DNA of 64,000 bases, taken from assembly GCF_000296215.2 (NCBI RefSeq), contig NZ_CP013949.1:6193501-6257500 (forward strand), written 5' to 3'. Numbering within the stretch: position 1 is the stretch's first letter; every line of letters begins with the position of its first letter. The translations under genes and the position numbers were made by a program. The notes under the pieces are model-generated. The model saw only the letters and a list, made by a program, of their open reading frames with translations, was not told where the DNA came from and searched no databases. Of the stretch, positions 1 to 8,751 are shown piece after piece. The stretch is from Bradyrhizobium sp. CCGE-LA001 (lineage in GTDB: Bacteria; Pseudomonadota; Alphaproteobacteria; Rhizobiales; Xanthobacteraceae).

Positions 1-132
1 ACGCGCAATAACTCGGCAAATCGCGATGGCGCAAATCCTGCTTCCCTATGTCGCGCATGCAGCAGCTCCCAGAACCGATCAAAAGCAGGCTTTGCGTCCA
101 AGCGGGAGTACGCGCCCCAGAGAGCGGAGAAG

Positions 133-984
133 ATGGAAGACACGTCATTCTCAAGAAATTCGCACATTCCCGATGGCAGGGTCTTGGAGATAACGACAAC
201 GACAGGCTGTGCCGTCGGGTGCTCGTATTGTCCGCAACACAAGTTCGCGAAGCGTCAAAGAGCGGTTTCTCCTGTGAAGTATCTTACACTGGAAGACTTT
301 AGGCGATGTCTGGCGCGTGTACCAACAGCGATCGACATTCATTTTTCCGGCTATTCTGAACCATGGCTCAATCGGGATTGCACCGAGATGGTCGAACAGG
401 CCCACGCGTGTGGCCATGGCATCCGGATCTACACGACGCTCGTAGGAATGAATGAGCGTGATCTACGACGCTTACAAGAGCTGCCCATCAAAGCGTTTGT
501 GGTCCACCTATTTGATAGCGGCGGCCAGATGAACAGCCGATTTGTCCGAAAACCTTATCTCAATTTGTTCCGTCAACTGTTAGACGCAGACATTCCCTCG
601 GTTCAATTCCTAACGTTCGGCGGGGTCCATCCTGATCTCGTCAAGCTACTCCCCGCCGAAGCGCTGCTTCGCCTGGGATCACTGATTAGCAGAGCTGGAA
701 GCGTCGATCGCGGGATCGCTAAATCACGAGCGCCTATAGCCGGGGGTCTCACATGTGTTGAAAGAAGACAGTTTCGCAATGTTCTTTTGCCTAACGGCGA
801 CATCACACTCTGCTGTATGGATTTCGAGAGGCGCCACGTTCTTGGAAATCTCCTACGTGATGACTACGAGAATCTCTTTGAAGGACGCGATTTTCGGCAG
901 ATCGTCGACCGCATGAACGGGGCAAATGGCTTTTTGCTTTGCAGAATGTGCGAACACGCCAGGTCAAAGTTGCAGAATCGCTGA
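133..984 (+). CDS. Radical SAM/SPASM-type protein
   Basis: A 283-residue protein with the radical SAM cluster motif CxxxCxxC near residues 29-36 (GCAVGCSYC), preceded by a beta strand of the LEITT type. This motif binds the [4Fe-4S] cluster that cleaves S-adenosylmethionine. The C-terminal part has a SPASM-like cysteine set (GDITLCCMD, then LCRMCEHA) that could hold a second cluster. SPASM proteins modify peptides, sugars or cofactors; the substrate here is unknown and no precursor peptide is recognisable next to it. The ATG at 133 has GGAG just upstream. The frame stays open back to base 1, so a longer form starting outside the window cannot be excluded. Confidence 0.8.
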   Translation: MEDTSFSRNSHIPDGRVLEITTTTGCAVGCSYCPQHKFAKRQRAVSPVKYLTLEDFRRCLARVPTAIDIHFSGYSEPWLNRDCTEMVEQAHACGHGIRIYTTLVGMNERDLRRLQELPIKAFVVHLFDSGGQMNSRFVRKPYLNLFRQLLDADIPSVQFLTFGGVHPDLVKLLPAEALLRLGSLISRAGSVDRGIAKSRAPIAGGLTCVERRQFRNVLLPNGDITLCCMDFERRHVLGNLLRDDYENLFEGRDFRQIVDRMNGANGFLLCRMCEHARSKLQNR

Positions 985-999
985 CTCTGATGGCTGGGC

Positions 1000-1179
1000 A
1001 TGGACAACGCCCGAGTACGACTCCGCGCCACCAGCGCCATGCGCCGGTTTTACCCTTCCGAGCCAGAGTTGAGCACCAAGGCCCAGCGCAAGCTGGAGAA
1101 GCTGGCGGCAGAAGCCGCCGAGCGGCTGCTGGCCGACAAGGGCTCGCTGCCGCAGGTGCCGCACCGGGCGCAGGAGTAA
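1000..1179 (+). pseudogene. Short open frame, probable 3' remnant of a gene
   Basis: A 59-codon frame (starts MDNARVRLRATSAMRRFYPS, ends HRAQE) that is very GC-rich and alanine/lysine/glutamate-rich in a helical pattern, unlike its neighbours. It looks like the tail of a larger cytoplasmic protein rather than a complete gene. It has no clear ribosome-binding site. I do not recognise the family. Confidence 0.3.
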
Positions 1180-1288
1180 GCGCTGGCGGCATAGGCGCCC
1201 CTACCTGAGTAAGTCGGGCCGCTCAGGCGGCCCGACTCTGTGCATCAAACTTTTGCGCGCTCCGCAGGCGCGCGTCGTCCTATCGGTC

Positions 1289-2230
1289 TCAGAAATAAGG
1301 ATCCAGATTATTGACGGCGATGACAGACATCTCGCCCTTAGCCCCATCGGGTTCGTTTGTGCCGTTACCGAGATTCGGCGGGTTGGGATAGTCTCCCGGC
1401 GAGCCGGGACCCGAGGGACCGCACACCCATTCCTTCCCGCACCGGAGCCACCGCCTCCGGGAGTACCCGGCGCTCCACCTCGACCACCGACCCCACCCAG
1501 GCCACCTTGGTTGTTGACGCGAGCGTAGCTGAACGTATCAGCTCCCCGCTTCAGCGATACGAATACGAGTGTCGCACCGGCGCCACCGGCACCGCCGTTG
1601 CCGCCACGCCCTCCTTGGCCTGCAGTGCCGCCGTCTCCTCCGGGACCATGTCTCGTGGCAATCAAACGGACCAGTTGCGCCCTCCTTCCATTTCCGGCAT
1701 GGCCGCCATCACCCCGGCCACCTTGCCCGCGTACGCCTCCGTCAAGTCCGCGCACAAGAACGGCGAGATTCGGGCGGGATCCCTTTCCCTTTGTCATCGA
1801 GGAGCTTCTCCGCAATCACGTAGATTGTGGGGAGTGTGATCGACAATCCATTGGAGCCCGGCCCTCCCGGTTGTCCCGGATGACCATTGTTGCCCCTTCG
1901 GTTCGTCTCACCGAAATCGTCCGCTCCTTTCTGTCCCACCGCGCCGACGTTTCCGTTATTTGCAGCGGGTTTACTCATATCGCGCTCTATGAAGGAATAA
2001 GCTGAAGCGTCCCTGAACTTGAGAGTCTTGGTGACGATCGCGACCCAAGGATGAGAAAAATTCGCCAAGACCAGATGCGCGTCCTTGTCGAACACGATTT
2101 CATCGGCCTTGCTGACCTGCTGGGTGAACGTCTCCGACTTTGTGATGGGAATGACAGATTTGATCTTCGGTGCGGCCTTGATCGCGTCCGCGATTTCCTT
2201 CGGCACCTCCGCGGGAGCGACACTTCCAGT
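1289..2230 (-). pseudogene. Glycine-rich collagen-like protein, frameshifted
   Basis: Protein-like sequence runs through three frames in turn. The first part (about 2230 down to 1775) contains PKEIADAIKAAPKIKSVIP and a Gly-rich GQPGGPGSNG tract. The frame then shifts near 1775 to a long GG-x repeat region (GGDGGTAGQGGRGGNGGAGG). It shifts again near 1430 into a frame that gives GPSGPGSPGDYPNPPNLGN and ends in VNNLDPYF followed by TGA at 1289-1291. The composition suggests an exported or surface protein. Two independent frameshifts, and a 5' end also interrupted by a stop in frame, argue for a decayed gene, although sequencing error could explain one of them. Confidence 0.6.
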
Positions 2231-2661
2231 TCAGATGCATCACGCGTCTAAACCGCCGCGCGGTCGACGAAGATACTTTCGGCAACGTGGGGGCGAGCAG
2301 GCCAGCAACATAGAAGTGGCCAAAAGCCAAGTTCGGATCGCAACTCTCCATTTGAAAAGCAACGATGCCCAGCTTCCAGGTGCTGGGCGGAATAACCGTG
2401 TGTCAATGCTGCATCACGGTGAAGGCCGTTTACTGCCACGCTTTCGCGCCTGAATGCAGCTTCGCTTCATTTGTGTTTCTAAAACGCATTTTTCCATCTC
2501 GTCGCGTATGCCACAAGATGCGCGCGCATCGGACACGGCCTCGTTGACCTGATGCGATTCCAAGGCTGGTTAAAATGCTTGCCCCAATTGCATGTAACTC
2601 GCAAACCCCATAGTCTTTTTATATTCTCTGTCCCTTTGTCCATTATTGAACAAGGTATCAG
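2231..2661. other. Gene-free stretch
   Basis: No supported gene. It probably holds the lost 5' end of the glycine-rich pseudogene and the upstream region of the membrane protein at 2662. No convincing promoter was recognised. Confidence 0.5.
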
Positions 2662-3402
2662 ATGTCCAACTGGATTTTTGGTCGCGACTATTTTCATGAG
2701 ATGCGCATCGGCATTGACGAATTTCCGTTTTTGTTCACTCTACAAACATCAGCCGGGTTCTGTGGATTTTTCTTCAGCGTAGTTTGGTTTGCGCTCATCG
2801 CCTCGAGATATGCTGCATTCTGGAATTCCTTTACCATTGTAATGGCGGCAGTCATCATGGTCAGCTTTGTCGCGATGATGATGCTGAGCTCGTTATTCAC
2901 GAAAAACATCGTCGAAAGGAACTTGTACACCGATCCACGCCAGCGGGACTGGGATCTTTATGCACGACGGAGCATGACCTTCACGGTAGTTCTCTTCTCG
3001 ATAATCTGCTCAACGCTCATTTGGCTGACTGGTGGAGCTTGGAGCCCATTTATTCCCTTCTACATCATGGTGTTTACTCTCGCGCTGACTCGCTGCCAAA
3101 TCCCCAAGCCTGGCAGACCGCTTTGCCTGCTATTTATGACGACTCTTTCGATCGCAACGATTGCTGCCTGGAAGTGGCTCCCCCCGGGCGTAGACCATCA
3201 AACCTATAGTGCGATTAAACAGGGCGACGCAAAGGAATATGTCGACTTTGCCTTCGCGCTTGCGTCCATGGCAGTGCCGTATGTCAGTACTTGGACGGCG
3301 GAAAAACGCGAAGCCCGCAGAAAACGTGGTCCTATGGCCACACCGGTAAAGCCAGAGAATGCAAATTCGTCTGCACCTGCTAGCGGCCCGTCCCAAGTCT
3401 AA
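2662..3402 (+). CDS. Integral membrane protein of unknown function
   Basis: A 246-residue protein with about five hydrophobic segments: roughly 28-48 (FCGFFFSVVWFALIA), 53-78, 108-128, 130-150 and 158-175. The C-terminal tail is charged and cytoplasmic-looking (EKREARRKRG). A hydrophilic stretch, NIVERNLYTDPRQRDWDLYARR, joins the second and third segments. It lies 6 bases ahead of the methyltransferase at 3409 on the same strand, so the two are probably co-transcribed. I do not recognise the family; a role at the membrane next to a lipid-type methyltransferase is only an inference. Confidence 0.65.
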   Translation: MSNWIFGRDYFHEMRIGIDEFPFLFTLQTSAGFCGFFFSVVWFALIASRYAAFWNSFTIVMAAVIMVSFVAMMMLSSLFTKNIVERNLYTDPRQRDWDLYARRSMTFTVVLFSIICSTLIWLTGGAWSPFIPFYIMVFTLALTRCQIPKPGRPLCLLFMTTLSIATIAAWKWLPPGVDHQTYSAIKQGDAKEYVDFAFALASMAVPYVSTWTAEKREARRKRGPMATPVKPENANSSAPASGPSQV

Positions 3403-3408
3403 GCTACA

Positions 3409-4662
3409 GTGGATTTCATGGCTTATTCTCGATCGGTACGCAGAGCTTGGACGCCGCGACTCCAATCGGAGGCTACGTCGAGCCTTTGGTCTTTTCCAGA
3501 CGAGACCACCCGCCCGTTCGATACTGTCCTTGCCTCTGCCAGGTTAGCGGCCCGACTAACGGTTGGCACGCAAAGCGGCACGTTTGGCGCACCTACCCGG
3601 CGCCACGACCAGCTCCCGGAATTTGTGTTTGCATCGAAAGATGCCTTCGAAAGCACTATGTGCCAATTGCGCTTGTACACTCTCGCAAAGGCGTACTTCG
3701 ATGGCGCGCTCGACATCGTTGGTCCCTTGGATAAGGCCGCAGATGTTCTTTTCGCTGTTAATCTTGCGTCGGACGTCAGGCAGAATCTGTTCGAACGCCT
3801 GAACCAGCTTGTTTTTAGGTTCGCAAAGGCGAACCTTCCCTACTTCTCCTCGCGATTCGAGTCAGACCCGCATTACTCTCTGGATGCCGCGGCGTACCAG
3901 CTCTTTCTAGATCGGCACATGCAGTACACGTGCGGCAAGTTCGAACGTGGCAACGAAACTCTCGACGAAGCCCAGGAGAACAAGTTCGAATTCATACGGA
4001 CGCTCGCGACCCCGATAATTGGAAAACTTGAAGGTGCGCGCCATCTCGACATTGGCTGTGGCTGGGGTGGACTCGTCGCCTACTTTCGAGATCAGTTTAA
4101 GTCAGATTCCGTAGGAAACACAAATAGCGCCGCCATGAAGCGATACGCGGAACGCCACAACGGGTTGAAAATCGCTTATGGAGATTTCGCGACGCTCTCT
4201 CATTTTCACAACCGCTTCGACCTTGTCACGGTCGTGGGTATGGCGGAACATCTTACGCCGAGCCGCCGCGCACAACTCCTGAAGATCGTGAGCGGCTCCT
4301 TACGCAAAGGAGGCGCACTTTATTTCCAATGCATCGCGAAGCCATCAGCGTGGATCGGCGGCGACGCCTATCGCATAGCTTACGAAGACGTTTTCCCCGG
4401 CCATTTTCTCGAAACGCCGGCAGAAATGGCTGCCAGGTTTGAAAGGTACGGCTTCGAGATAGTCCATTCCCAGGAGGATGGACCAGATTACGCCAAGACA
4501 ACCGCACTGTGGGCACAAAACCTCCAAACGAACCGATTGCAGATTTCGGAACTGATCGGCGAACGGAATTTTCGTGTCATGTTTGGCTACCTTGCTTTTG
4601 GCAGCAAGCTCTTTGCGGAGCGGCATGGTAGCTTAATGCGCTATCTCCTGAGACGACGTTGA
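3409..4662 (+). CDS. Cyclopropane-fatty-acyl-phospholipid synthase family methyltransferase
   Basis: A 417-residue class I SAM-dependent methyltransferase. Motif I is LDIGCGWGGL (about residue 212), the classic glycine-rich SAM loop of the CFA/mycolic-acid cyclopropane synthase family. A VGMAEHLTPSRRAQLL segment matches the family's conserved region after strand 4. Family members transfer a methyl or methylene group from SAM to unsaturated acyl chains or related substrates; the real substrate is unknown. The N-terminal about 190 residues are the family's extra domain. The start is GTG at 3409 or ATG at 3418, three residues later. It is probably in one operon with the membrane protein just upstream. 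Its 3' end overlaps a convergent DUF2971 fragment. Confidence 0.8.
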   Translation: MDFMAYSRSVRRAWTPRLQSEATSSLWSFPDETTRPFDTVLASARLAARLTVGTQSGTFGAPTRRHDQLPEFVFASKDAFESTMCQLRLYTLAKAYFDGALDIVGPLDKAADVLFAVNLASDVRQNLFERLNQLVFRFAKANLPYFSSRFESDPHYSLDAAAYQLFLDRHMQYTCGKFERGNETLDEAQENKFEFIRTLATPIIGKLEGARHLDIGCGWGGLVAYFRDQFKSDSVGNTNSAAMKRYAERHNGLKIAYGDFATLSHFHNRFDLVTVVGMAEHLTPSRRAQLLKIVSGSLRKGGALYFQCIAKPSAWIGGDAYRIAYEDVFPGHFLETPAEMAARFERYGFEIVHSQEDGPDYAKTTALWAQNLQTNRLQISELIGERNFRVMFGYLAFGSKLFAERHGSLMRYLLRRR

Positions 4663-4924
4663 AGATAGCTTCCACAAGCTGTTGGCTGATCAAACCACCC
4701 CCTGATTTGAGCTGATGAACCGCGGAACGAACATTTTCTTCATCCCCGGAAGCGTCAATGTCGTAAAAACATTCACAAGGATCGTTGAATGTTCCACCTT
4801 TGCCAATAGGTGCGGCATAAACAGCATGATCGAGAAGAATCGCTTCCAGGAAATTTAGGTTATCCAGATTTCTGTAACGGGAGAGCGTGGTCGGCACTTC
4901 GACTTTATCGTCCATATCTCTCAA
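4577..4924 (-). pseudogene. Truncated DUF2971 protein
   Basis: The N-terminal half reads like the start of DUF2971 proteins: LSRYRNLDNLNFLEAILLDH, then VYAAPIGKGGTFNDPCECF, which matches the family's pattern of a tyrosine-rich start followed by LYAAP...NDP. DUF2971 proteins are normally 200-300 residues; here only about 90 residues look genuine. After about 4662 the frame runs into the 3' end of the convergent methyltransferase gene, giving an unrelated tail. This looks like a gene cut by a rearrangement junction near 4660. The function of the family is not established. Confidence 0.5.
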
Positions 4925-5225
4925 GCCTCAATATCTTGCGAGACTCACATGCGCCCGACTATCGTTCTCCCTTCGATCAATCACCAAACTCATCGCGGTG
5001 CGATCCTATTGCGTCTCAAGGCCATCTCCCGTTGCGCATCTAACCCCAATGCACAGCCAGTAGGACGGGGAAACTGGCGCCGAGGCGCGTACGCGCAAGG
5101 CATCCAACCGTATCCCTGAAGGGTCCCTTGGTCGGACCCTCCGTTGCGCGCCCGCTGTCTCCTCGTCTCCCGAAATTTCCCCTCCGGCCGCGATTGGCGC
5201 AGGGTAACCAAAGGGAGGTCCTCCA
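4925..5225. other. Gene-free stretch before the ORF at 5226
   Basis: No gene seen. It includes a pyrimidine-rich tract (about 5125-5185) and ends in GGGAGGTCCTCC, a strong ribosome-binding site for the next gene. Confidence 0.4.
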
Positions 5226-5546
5226 ATGACTAAGATCCTTAACGTCAACGACCTTTGCGACGCGATCGCCGCGCCCACGCTCGACGACGTCACACAGCGT
5301 GCCCTGATCGATGCGCTGGAACCCTCGGTAGCCGCTGTGGCCAAAGTTCTCGCCGACCACTACGGGATTATCTCCGAACACGCCGAGTACGAAGGCGGCT
5401 TCGGCGGGCTCTGCGTCCATTTTCGCCCTGCCTACGAAGGTCAGGAATGCCCGGACGTTATCGATGAAGGCGACGAAGGCGGGGATTGGCCAATGAGGTT
5501 GGTAAGGTCCTCGCTCATCGTTGGCGAGCCACCCCACACCTGCTGA
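5226..5546 (+). CDS. Hypothetical acidic protein
   Basis: A 106-residue protein without signal peptide or membrane segment. The first part is helical (DALEPSVAAVAKVLADHYGI), followed by an acidic stretch, VIDEGDEGGDW. A strong AGGAGG-type ribosome-binding site (GGGAGGTCC) lies a few bases before the ATG, which is the main reason to believe it is expressed. It has no recognised domain. The last residues (EPPHTC) may be read into foreign sequence, so a 3' truncation is possible. Confidence 0.5.
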   Translation: MTKILNVNDLCDAIAAPTLDDVTQRALIDALEPSVAAVAKVLADHYGIISEHAEYEGGFGGLCVHFRPAYEGQECPDVIDEGDEGGDWPMRLVRSSLIVGEPPHTC

Positions 5547-5734
5547 AAACCGATCGACAGATTGCGAGCCGACATCTCATATGCCCGAGTACCTCGCTCT
5601 CCACATCGCGGTGACCTCCTTCGTAAGGTGCTTCGTGGTGAGAGACTGTTGCTTCGACGCCGCACGCGTCCTTGATGCCTGTGTAGCATTGCGTCCGGGC
5701 GCGAACCTTGCTCCCTGCGATCTCTGCGCAAGAT

Positions 5735-6316
5735 TCATTCCTGCACTTCTCGCCGACCAAGCAAAGCGAACTTATCAATTAGGCCCAGCAGCCCCCAAAT
5801 TAGCAATGCGACTAGAGAAAGACAGATCATTGCTATCTTCAATCGCGTAAAGACGACAGCACGGTCCACCTTGTCCTTCGAGATTTCGAGGCTGGGCGTC
5901 AGCAACATGCGGAGGACCACGTCTTCGCCTACATCGAACACGCCGTAGGCGACCGATCCGAAACCGCAGACCAGCGAGAGCCAGCCCATAAACGGAAGGT
6001 CGATCGTTCGGGACGCCAAGGTCCAGCAGATCAAGCTGAATGCCCCGAGCGCGATAGCGAAGGCGCAGTCAATGACCAGCACCCGCTCCCGATAGACTTC
6101 AAGGGCGGATATTCCAAACCTGGTTTGCGACTTCAGAGCCGCCCGCCTGAATTCCTGAAGATCTTGGGCCGAATAGCGCCAGCGACGTTCAGGTACCAAT
6201 AAGGGCTTAACAGTGCCGTCGACTGCCACGCGGTACTTGCTGTTCGCTGCGCACCAGCCGACCGTCGCGACGCCGGAGATGAGCAGCCCGCCAAGGCACA
6301 GAGCGTTAACGTCCAT
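5735..6316 (-). CDS. Hypothetical membrane protein
   Basis: A 193-residue protein with about four transmembrane segments: residues 4-24 (LCLGGLLISGVATVGWCA), about 85-105, 110-130 and 160-182. The loop between the first two is basic and soluble. Short charged termini suggest both ends lie in the cytoplasm. It follows the gene at 6333-6620 by 17 bases on the same strand, so they probably form an operon. The family was not recognised. Confidence 0.6.
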   Translation of the reverse strand: MDVNALCLGGLLISGVATVGWCAANSKYRVAVDGTVKPLLVPERRWRYSAQDLQEFRRAALKSQTRFGISALEVYRERVLVIDCAFAIALGAFSLICWTLASRTIDLPFMGWLSLVCGFGSVAYGVFDVGEDVVLRMLLTPSLEISKDKVDRAVVFTRLKIAMICLSLVALLIWGLLGLIDKFALLGRREVQE

Positions 6317-6332
6317 GGGCTCCTACAACGAT

Positions 6333-6620
6333 TCATTTCACTGGTTTTACAAAAAATGAGAGGCAGCCGCCGTTGTCGTTGTGGAACCGCTGCCAGCTGC
6401 GCGGCAGGACGAGGACGCCATCGTTCACGTAGAAGAACAGCTCATCGCTGACCTTCGGAGTCACGTGTTCTGAAATCGATTTGACGCGCCGATCGGGATC
6501 CGGCTCAAGGAAGTCGACGTCGCTGCCGAACGAACCATAACGTGTGATCGGTTGGAACCAGGCCTGGAAGTAATAGCGCCGACAGGAGTGAGGAGCCCGT
6601 GCTTGATGGTGCTCCACCAA
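6333..6620 (-). CDS. Hypothetical protein, possibly 5'-truncated
   Basis: A 95-residue open frame whose last 75 residues look like a real domain (RYYFQAWFQPITRYGSFGSD, then SDELFFYVNDGVLVLPRSW). The pattern resembles soluble C-terminal beta domains of small membrane-linked proteins, but I cannot name the family. In the same frame plausible residues continue upstream of the GTG at 6620, and then the frame is lost, so the 5' end may be missing or shifted. It lies 17 bases before the membrane protein gene at 5735-6316 and is likely co-transcribed with it. Confidence 0.45.
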   Translation of the reverse strand: MVEHHQARAPHSCRRYYFQAWFQPITRYGSFGSDVDFLEPDPDRRVKSISEHVTPKVSDELFFYVNDGVLVLPRSWQRFHNDNGGCLSFFVKPVK

Positions 6621-6944
6621 GAAAGCTACGCCGCGTCGGAAGGATTGCTGATTTCTTCTTTGTGGCGTTTACGCTTATGCTGGCAGCTCGCGGCCGGCAC
6701 CAACATGGCTTCGTGCCGCGCCTGACCGCATCCATGCCACCAGTCAACGTTCCCTAGTCTGTGTGGCGTAGTGATTCGATAGCTAGGTTGGCCCTCATGC
6801 AATGGCGGATTGCCTTGGTCTATAGTCTTTAGGAATTGTCACTCCCTTGCAGATTCGGCGGTGGCAGCTCGGGTCGTGGGCAACATTCGGATGCTCGCGC
6901 GCATCTGTCTAGCTTCTCGTCAGGGATTGCCTCGCATCAGGATT

Positions 6945-6989
6945 TGTCTGCTTCCTGACAACTTACAAGTGCATGTCGCCTTAGAAACA
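6945..6989 (+). promoter_or_regulatory. Two tandem NifA-type upstream activator sites
   Basis: Two perfect TGT-N10-ACA sites: 6945-6960 (TGTCTGCTTCCTGACA) and 6974-6989 (TGTCGCCTTAGAAACA), 29 bases apart, about three helical turns. NifA dimers bind this motif upstream of -24/-12 promoters. They sit about 200-245 bases before the sigma-54 promoter at 7189, somewhat farther than the usual 80-150, which DNA bending could bridge. Confidence 0.6.
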
Positions 6990-7188
6990 ACAAGGTAGAA
7001 GGACCACATCTCTTCAAATCCTTTTAGGGATGATGTACCCTGCCGGCTCTCTCGAGTATCATCGGGGACACAGCACGACTGAAGCCTTAAAACGATCACC
7101 ATGGCAGATCCTGTAATCGCCTCGGGAGCGGGATCCGATCCTTCAAGCTTGTGCCCATGATGCCCGTCTGAGTGGCGCTCTGCGCAAC

Positions 7189-7204
7189 TGGCACGGAGAT
7201 TGCT
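7189..7204 (+). promoter_or_regulatory. Sigma-54 (-24/-12) promoter
   Basis: TGGCAC-GGAGA-TTGCT matches the RpoN consensus TGGCAC-N5-TTGCW fully, with GG and GC separated by exactly 10 bases. It reads toward the dioxygenase gene at 7563; the predicted transcript start near 7215 leaves a long leader. Together with the tandem NifA-type sites upstream it suggests expression under low oxygen in the nodule. Confidence 0.7.
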
Positions 7205-7363
7205 GACTCTGCTTGCTAGCGAGAGGTTTTCCACGAAGACAGTGCGACGCCTGCATCAGCACACATCAAGTGCTCCACACCTTCTTCGAGAGAGCGCTAT
7301 CGCGTTGCAATCAGCGGGCCTTTCACCGACGCACTAACTCTAGGGTATGTGATGAGAATTTCC

Positions 7364-7528
7364 ATGCACAATCAATGCAGTTCTGCAGAGGAGGACAGGC
7401 GAGATTCAGGCGACACCTCATCGAGAAACCAGGATATGCCGCGATCAATTGGCAGCCAATTTGACTTCCGAAAGACAATACCAGTTGCCAGCGCTGCACA
7501 GCAGTCTGCTGGGCTGAATGCTGTTTAA
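7364..7528 (+). CDS. Possible 54-residue leader ORF
   Basis: An ATG-started frame (MHNQCSSAEEDRRDSGDTSS..., ending in SAAQQSAGLNAV) inside the leader between the sigma-54 promoter and the dioxygenase gene. It is polar, with no membrane segment, and no good ribosome-binding site is seen. It could be a small gene or chance. Confidence 0.25.
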   Translation: MHNQCSSAEEDRRDSGDTSSRNQDMPRSIGSQFDFRKTIPVASAAQQSAGLNAV

Positions 7529-7562
7529 TCCGGAAAAGAACCACACGATGGGAGAATGCCAC

Positions 7563-8492
7563 ATGCGCGAAGCGGCTTTGGCCAACGATGGCATTCCGGA
7601 CAAGGCTGTCGTCAAACGCGCAGCTCGCCTCGGCGCGGAAATCAGAAATATCACACTCTCAGGCGATTTGCCGGACCATGTGATCGCTGAAATCAATCGT
7701 CTTCTGCTTGAGCACAAGGTGATCTTCTTCCGTGATCAGGTTCATCTCGATGACGCCGAGCAGGAACGCTTCGCCGCACGCTTGGGAGAGCTTGTACCGC
7801 ACCCGACGCTGGCTACAACCAGGGGAACGACGTCGATTCTGGAGCTCGATTCTTCCCGCGGTGGCGGCCGGGCCGATGTATGGCACGCCGATGGAACGTT
7901 TCTGGATGCTTATCCCAAGATCTTGGTGCTGCGGGCTGTTGTAATCCCACAATTCGGCGGCGATACGATCTGGTCAAGCACCGCAGCCGCTTATCTCGAT
8001 TTACCGGCGCCGCTGCAACGGCTTGCCGAACAGCTCTGGGCCATCCATAGCAACGCCTTCGATTACGCGGGAATCGCACGCGCACGTGCAGTCGACAAAA
8101 AGCATTTCGACGAGGTCTTTACCAGGACCATCTTTGAGACGGAGCATCCAGTCGTGCGAGTCCACCCCGAAACGGGCGAGCGCGCACTGATGCTCGGCTG
8201 TTTGGTGCAGCGCTTCGTTGATATTCCGAGATATGACGGTCAGAAGCTGTTCGATTTATTTCAATCTCATATCATTGCGCCTGAAAACACCGTTCGCTGG
8301 AGCTGGAAGAAAGGCGACGTTGCGATCTGGGACAACCGCGTAACACATCATTACGCCGTTAATGACTACGGCGACCAGCATCGCATTGTACGTCGCGCCA
8401 CCATCCATGGGACCGTACCCGTCGCTGTCGACGGGCGCTGCAGTGTAAAGCGTCTGGAGGCCGAGAAGCAGCCGCCCATTGAAGTTGCCTAG
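7563..8492 (+). CDS. TauD/TfdA-family Fe(II)/2-oxoglutarate dioxygenase
   Basis: A protein of about 310 residues of the taurine/alkylsulfate dioxygenase family. The iron ligands are visible: HxD in VWHADGTF and the distal His in WDNRVTHHYAVNDY, followed by the 2-oxoglutarate-binding arginines in HRIVRRATIHG. These enzymes hydroxylate a substrate carbon using O2, Fe(II) and 2-oxoglutarate, often releasing sulfite or opening an ether. The substrate here is unknown. The ATG at 7563 is preceded by GGGAGA at a good distance; in-frame ATGs at 7518 and 7548 are alternatives. It converges with the rtx operon and lies behind a NifA/sigma-54-type promoter, so symbiotic expression is likely. A link to rhizobitoxine metabolism is speculative. 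Confidence 0.85.
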   Translation: MREAALANDGIPDKAVVKRAARLGAEIRNITLSGDLPDHVIAEINRLLLEHKVIFFRDQVHLDDAEQERFAARLGELVPHPTLATTRGTTSILELDSSRGGGRADVWHADGTFLDAYPKILVLRAVVIPQFGGDTIWSSTAAAYLDLPAPLQRLAEQLWAIHSNAFDYAGIARARAVDKKHFDEVFTRTIFETEHPVVRVHPETGERALMLGCLVQRFVDIPRYDGQKLFDLFQSHIIAPENTVRWSWKKGDVAIWDNRVTHHYAVNDYGDQHRIVRRATIHGTVPVAVDGRCSVKRLEAEKQPPIEVA

Positions 8493-8751
8493 CGTTCCAC
8501 GTTTCAACATCTCGGTCCAACGGCCGCGGGTTGTCGTCAGCCGGAGTTGTCGCACTGGTTTCAGATCTGGCCTCGGAGAAGCGCCACGATGTGGCCGCAA
8601 CGGCGTCCTCACACTCGATTGGCGGGATGGGCGCAGATCGCGTCAGCCCGGTTTTCTGAGCAAAACGTACTGCTCAAGATCAAGAGGATGCATTCGCCGC
8701 CTCACGCGCCGGGCACAATATGAACCGCAATTCACGGTCGACCGCCACCTC

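Noticed and set aside
5131..5150. Possible -24/-12 site (CGGACC-N5-TTGCG) before the gene at 5226
   Set aside because: GG-N10-GC is frequent by chance, the -24 element is poor and no upstream activator site is present.
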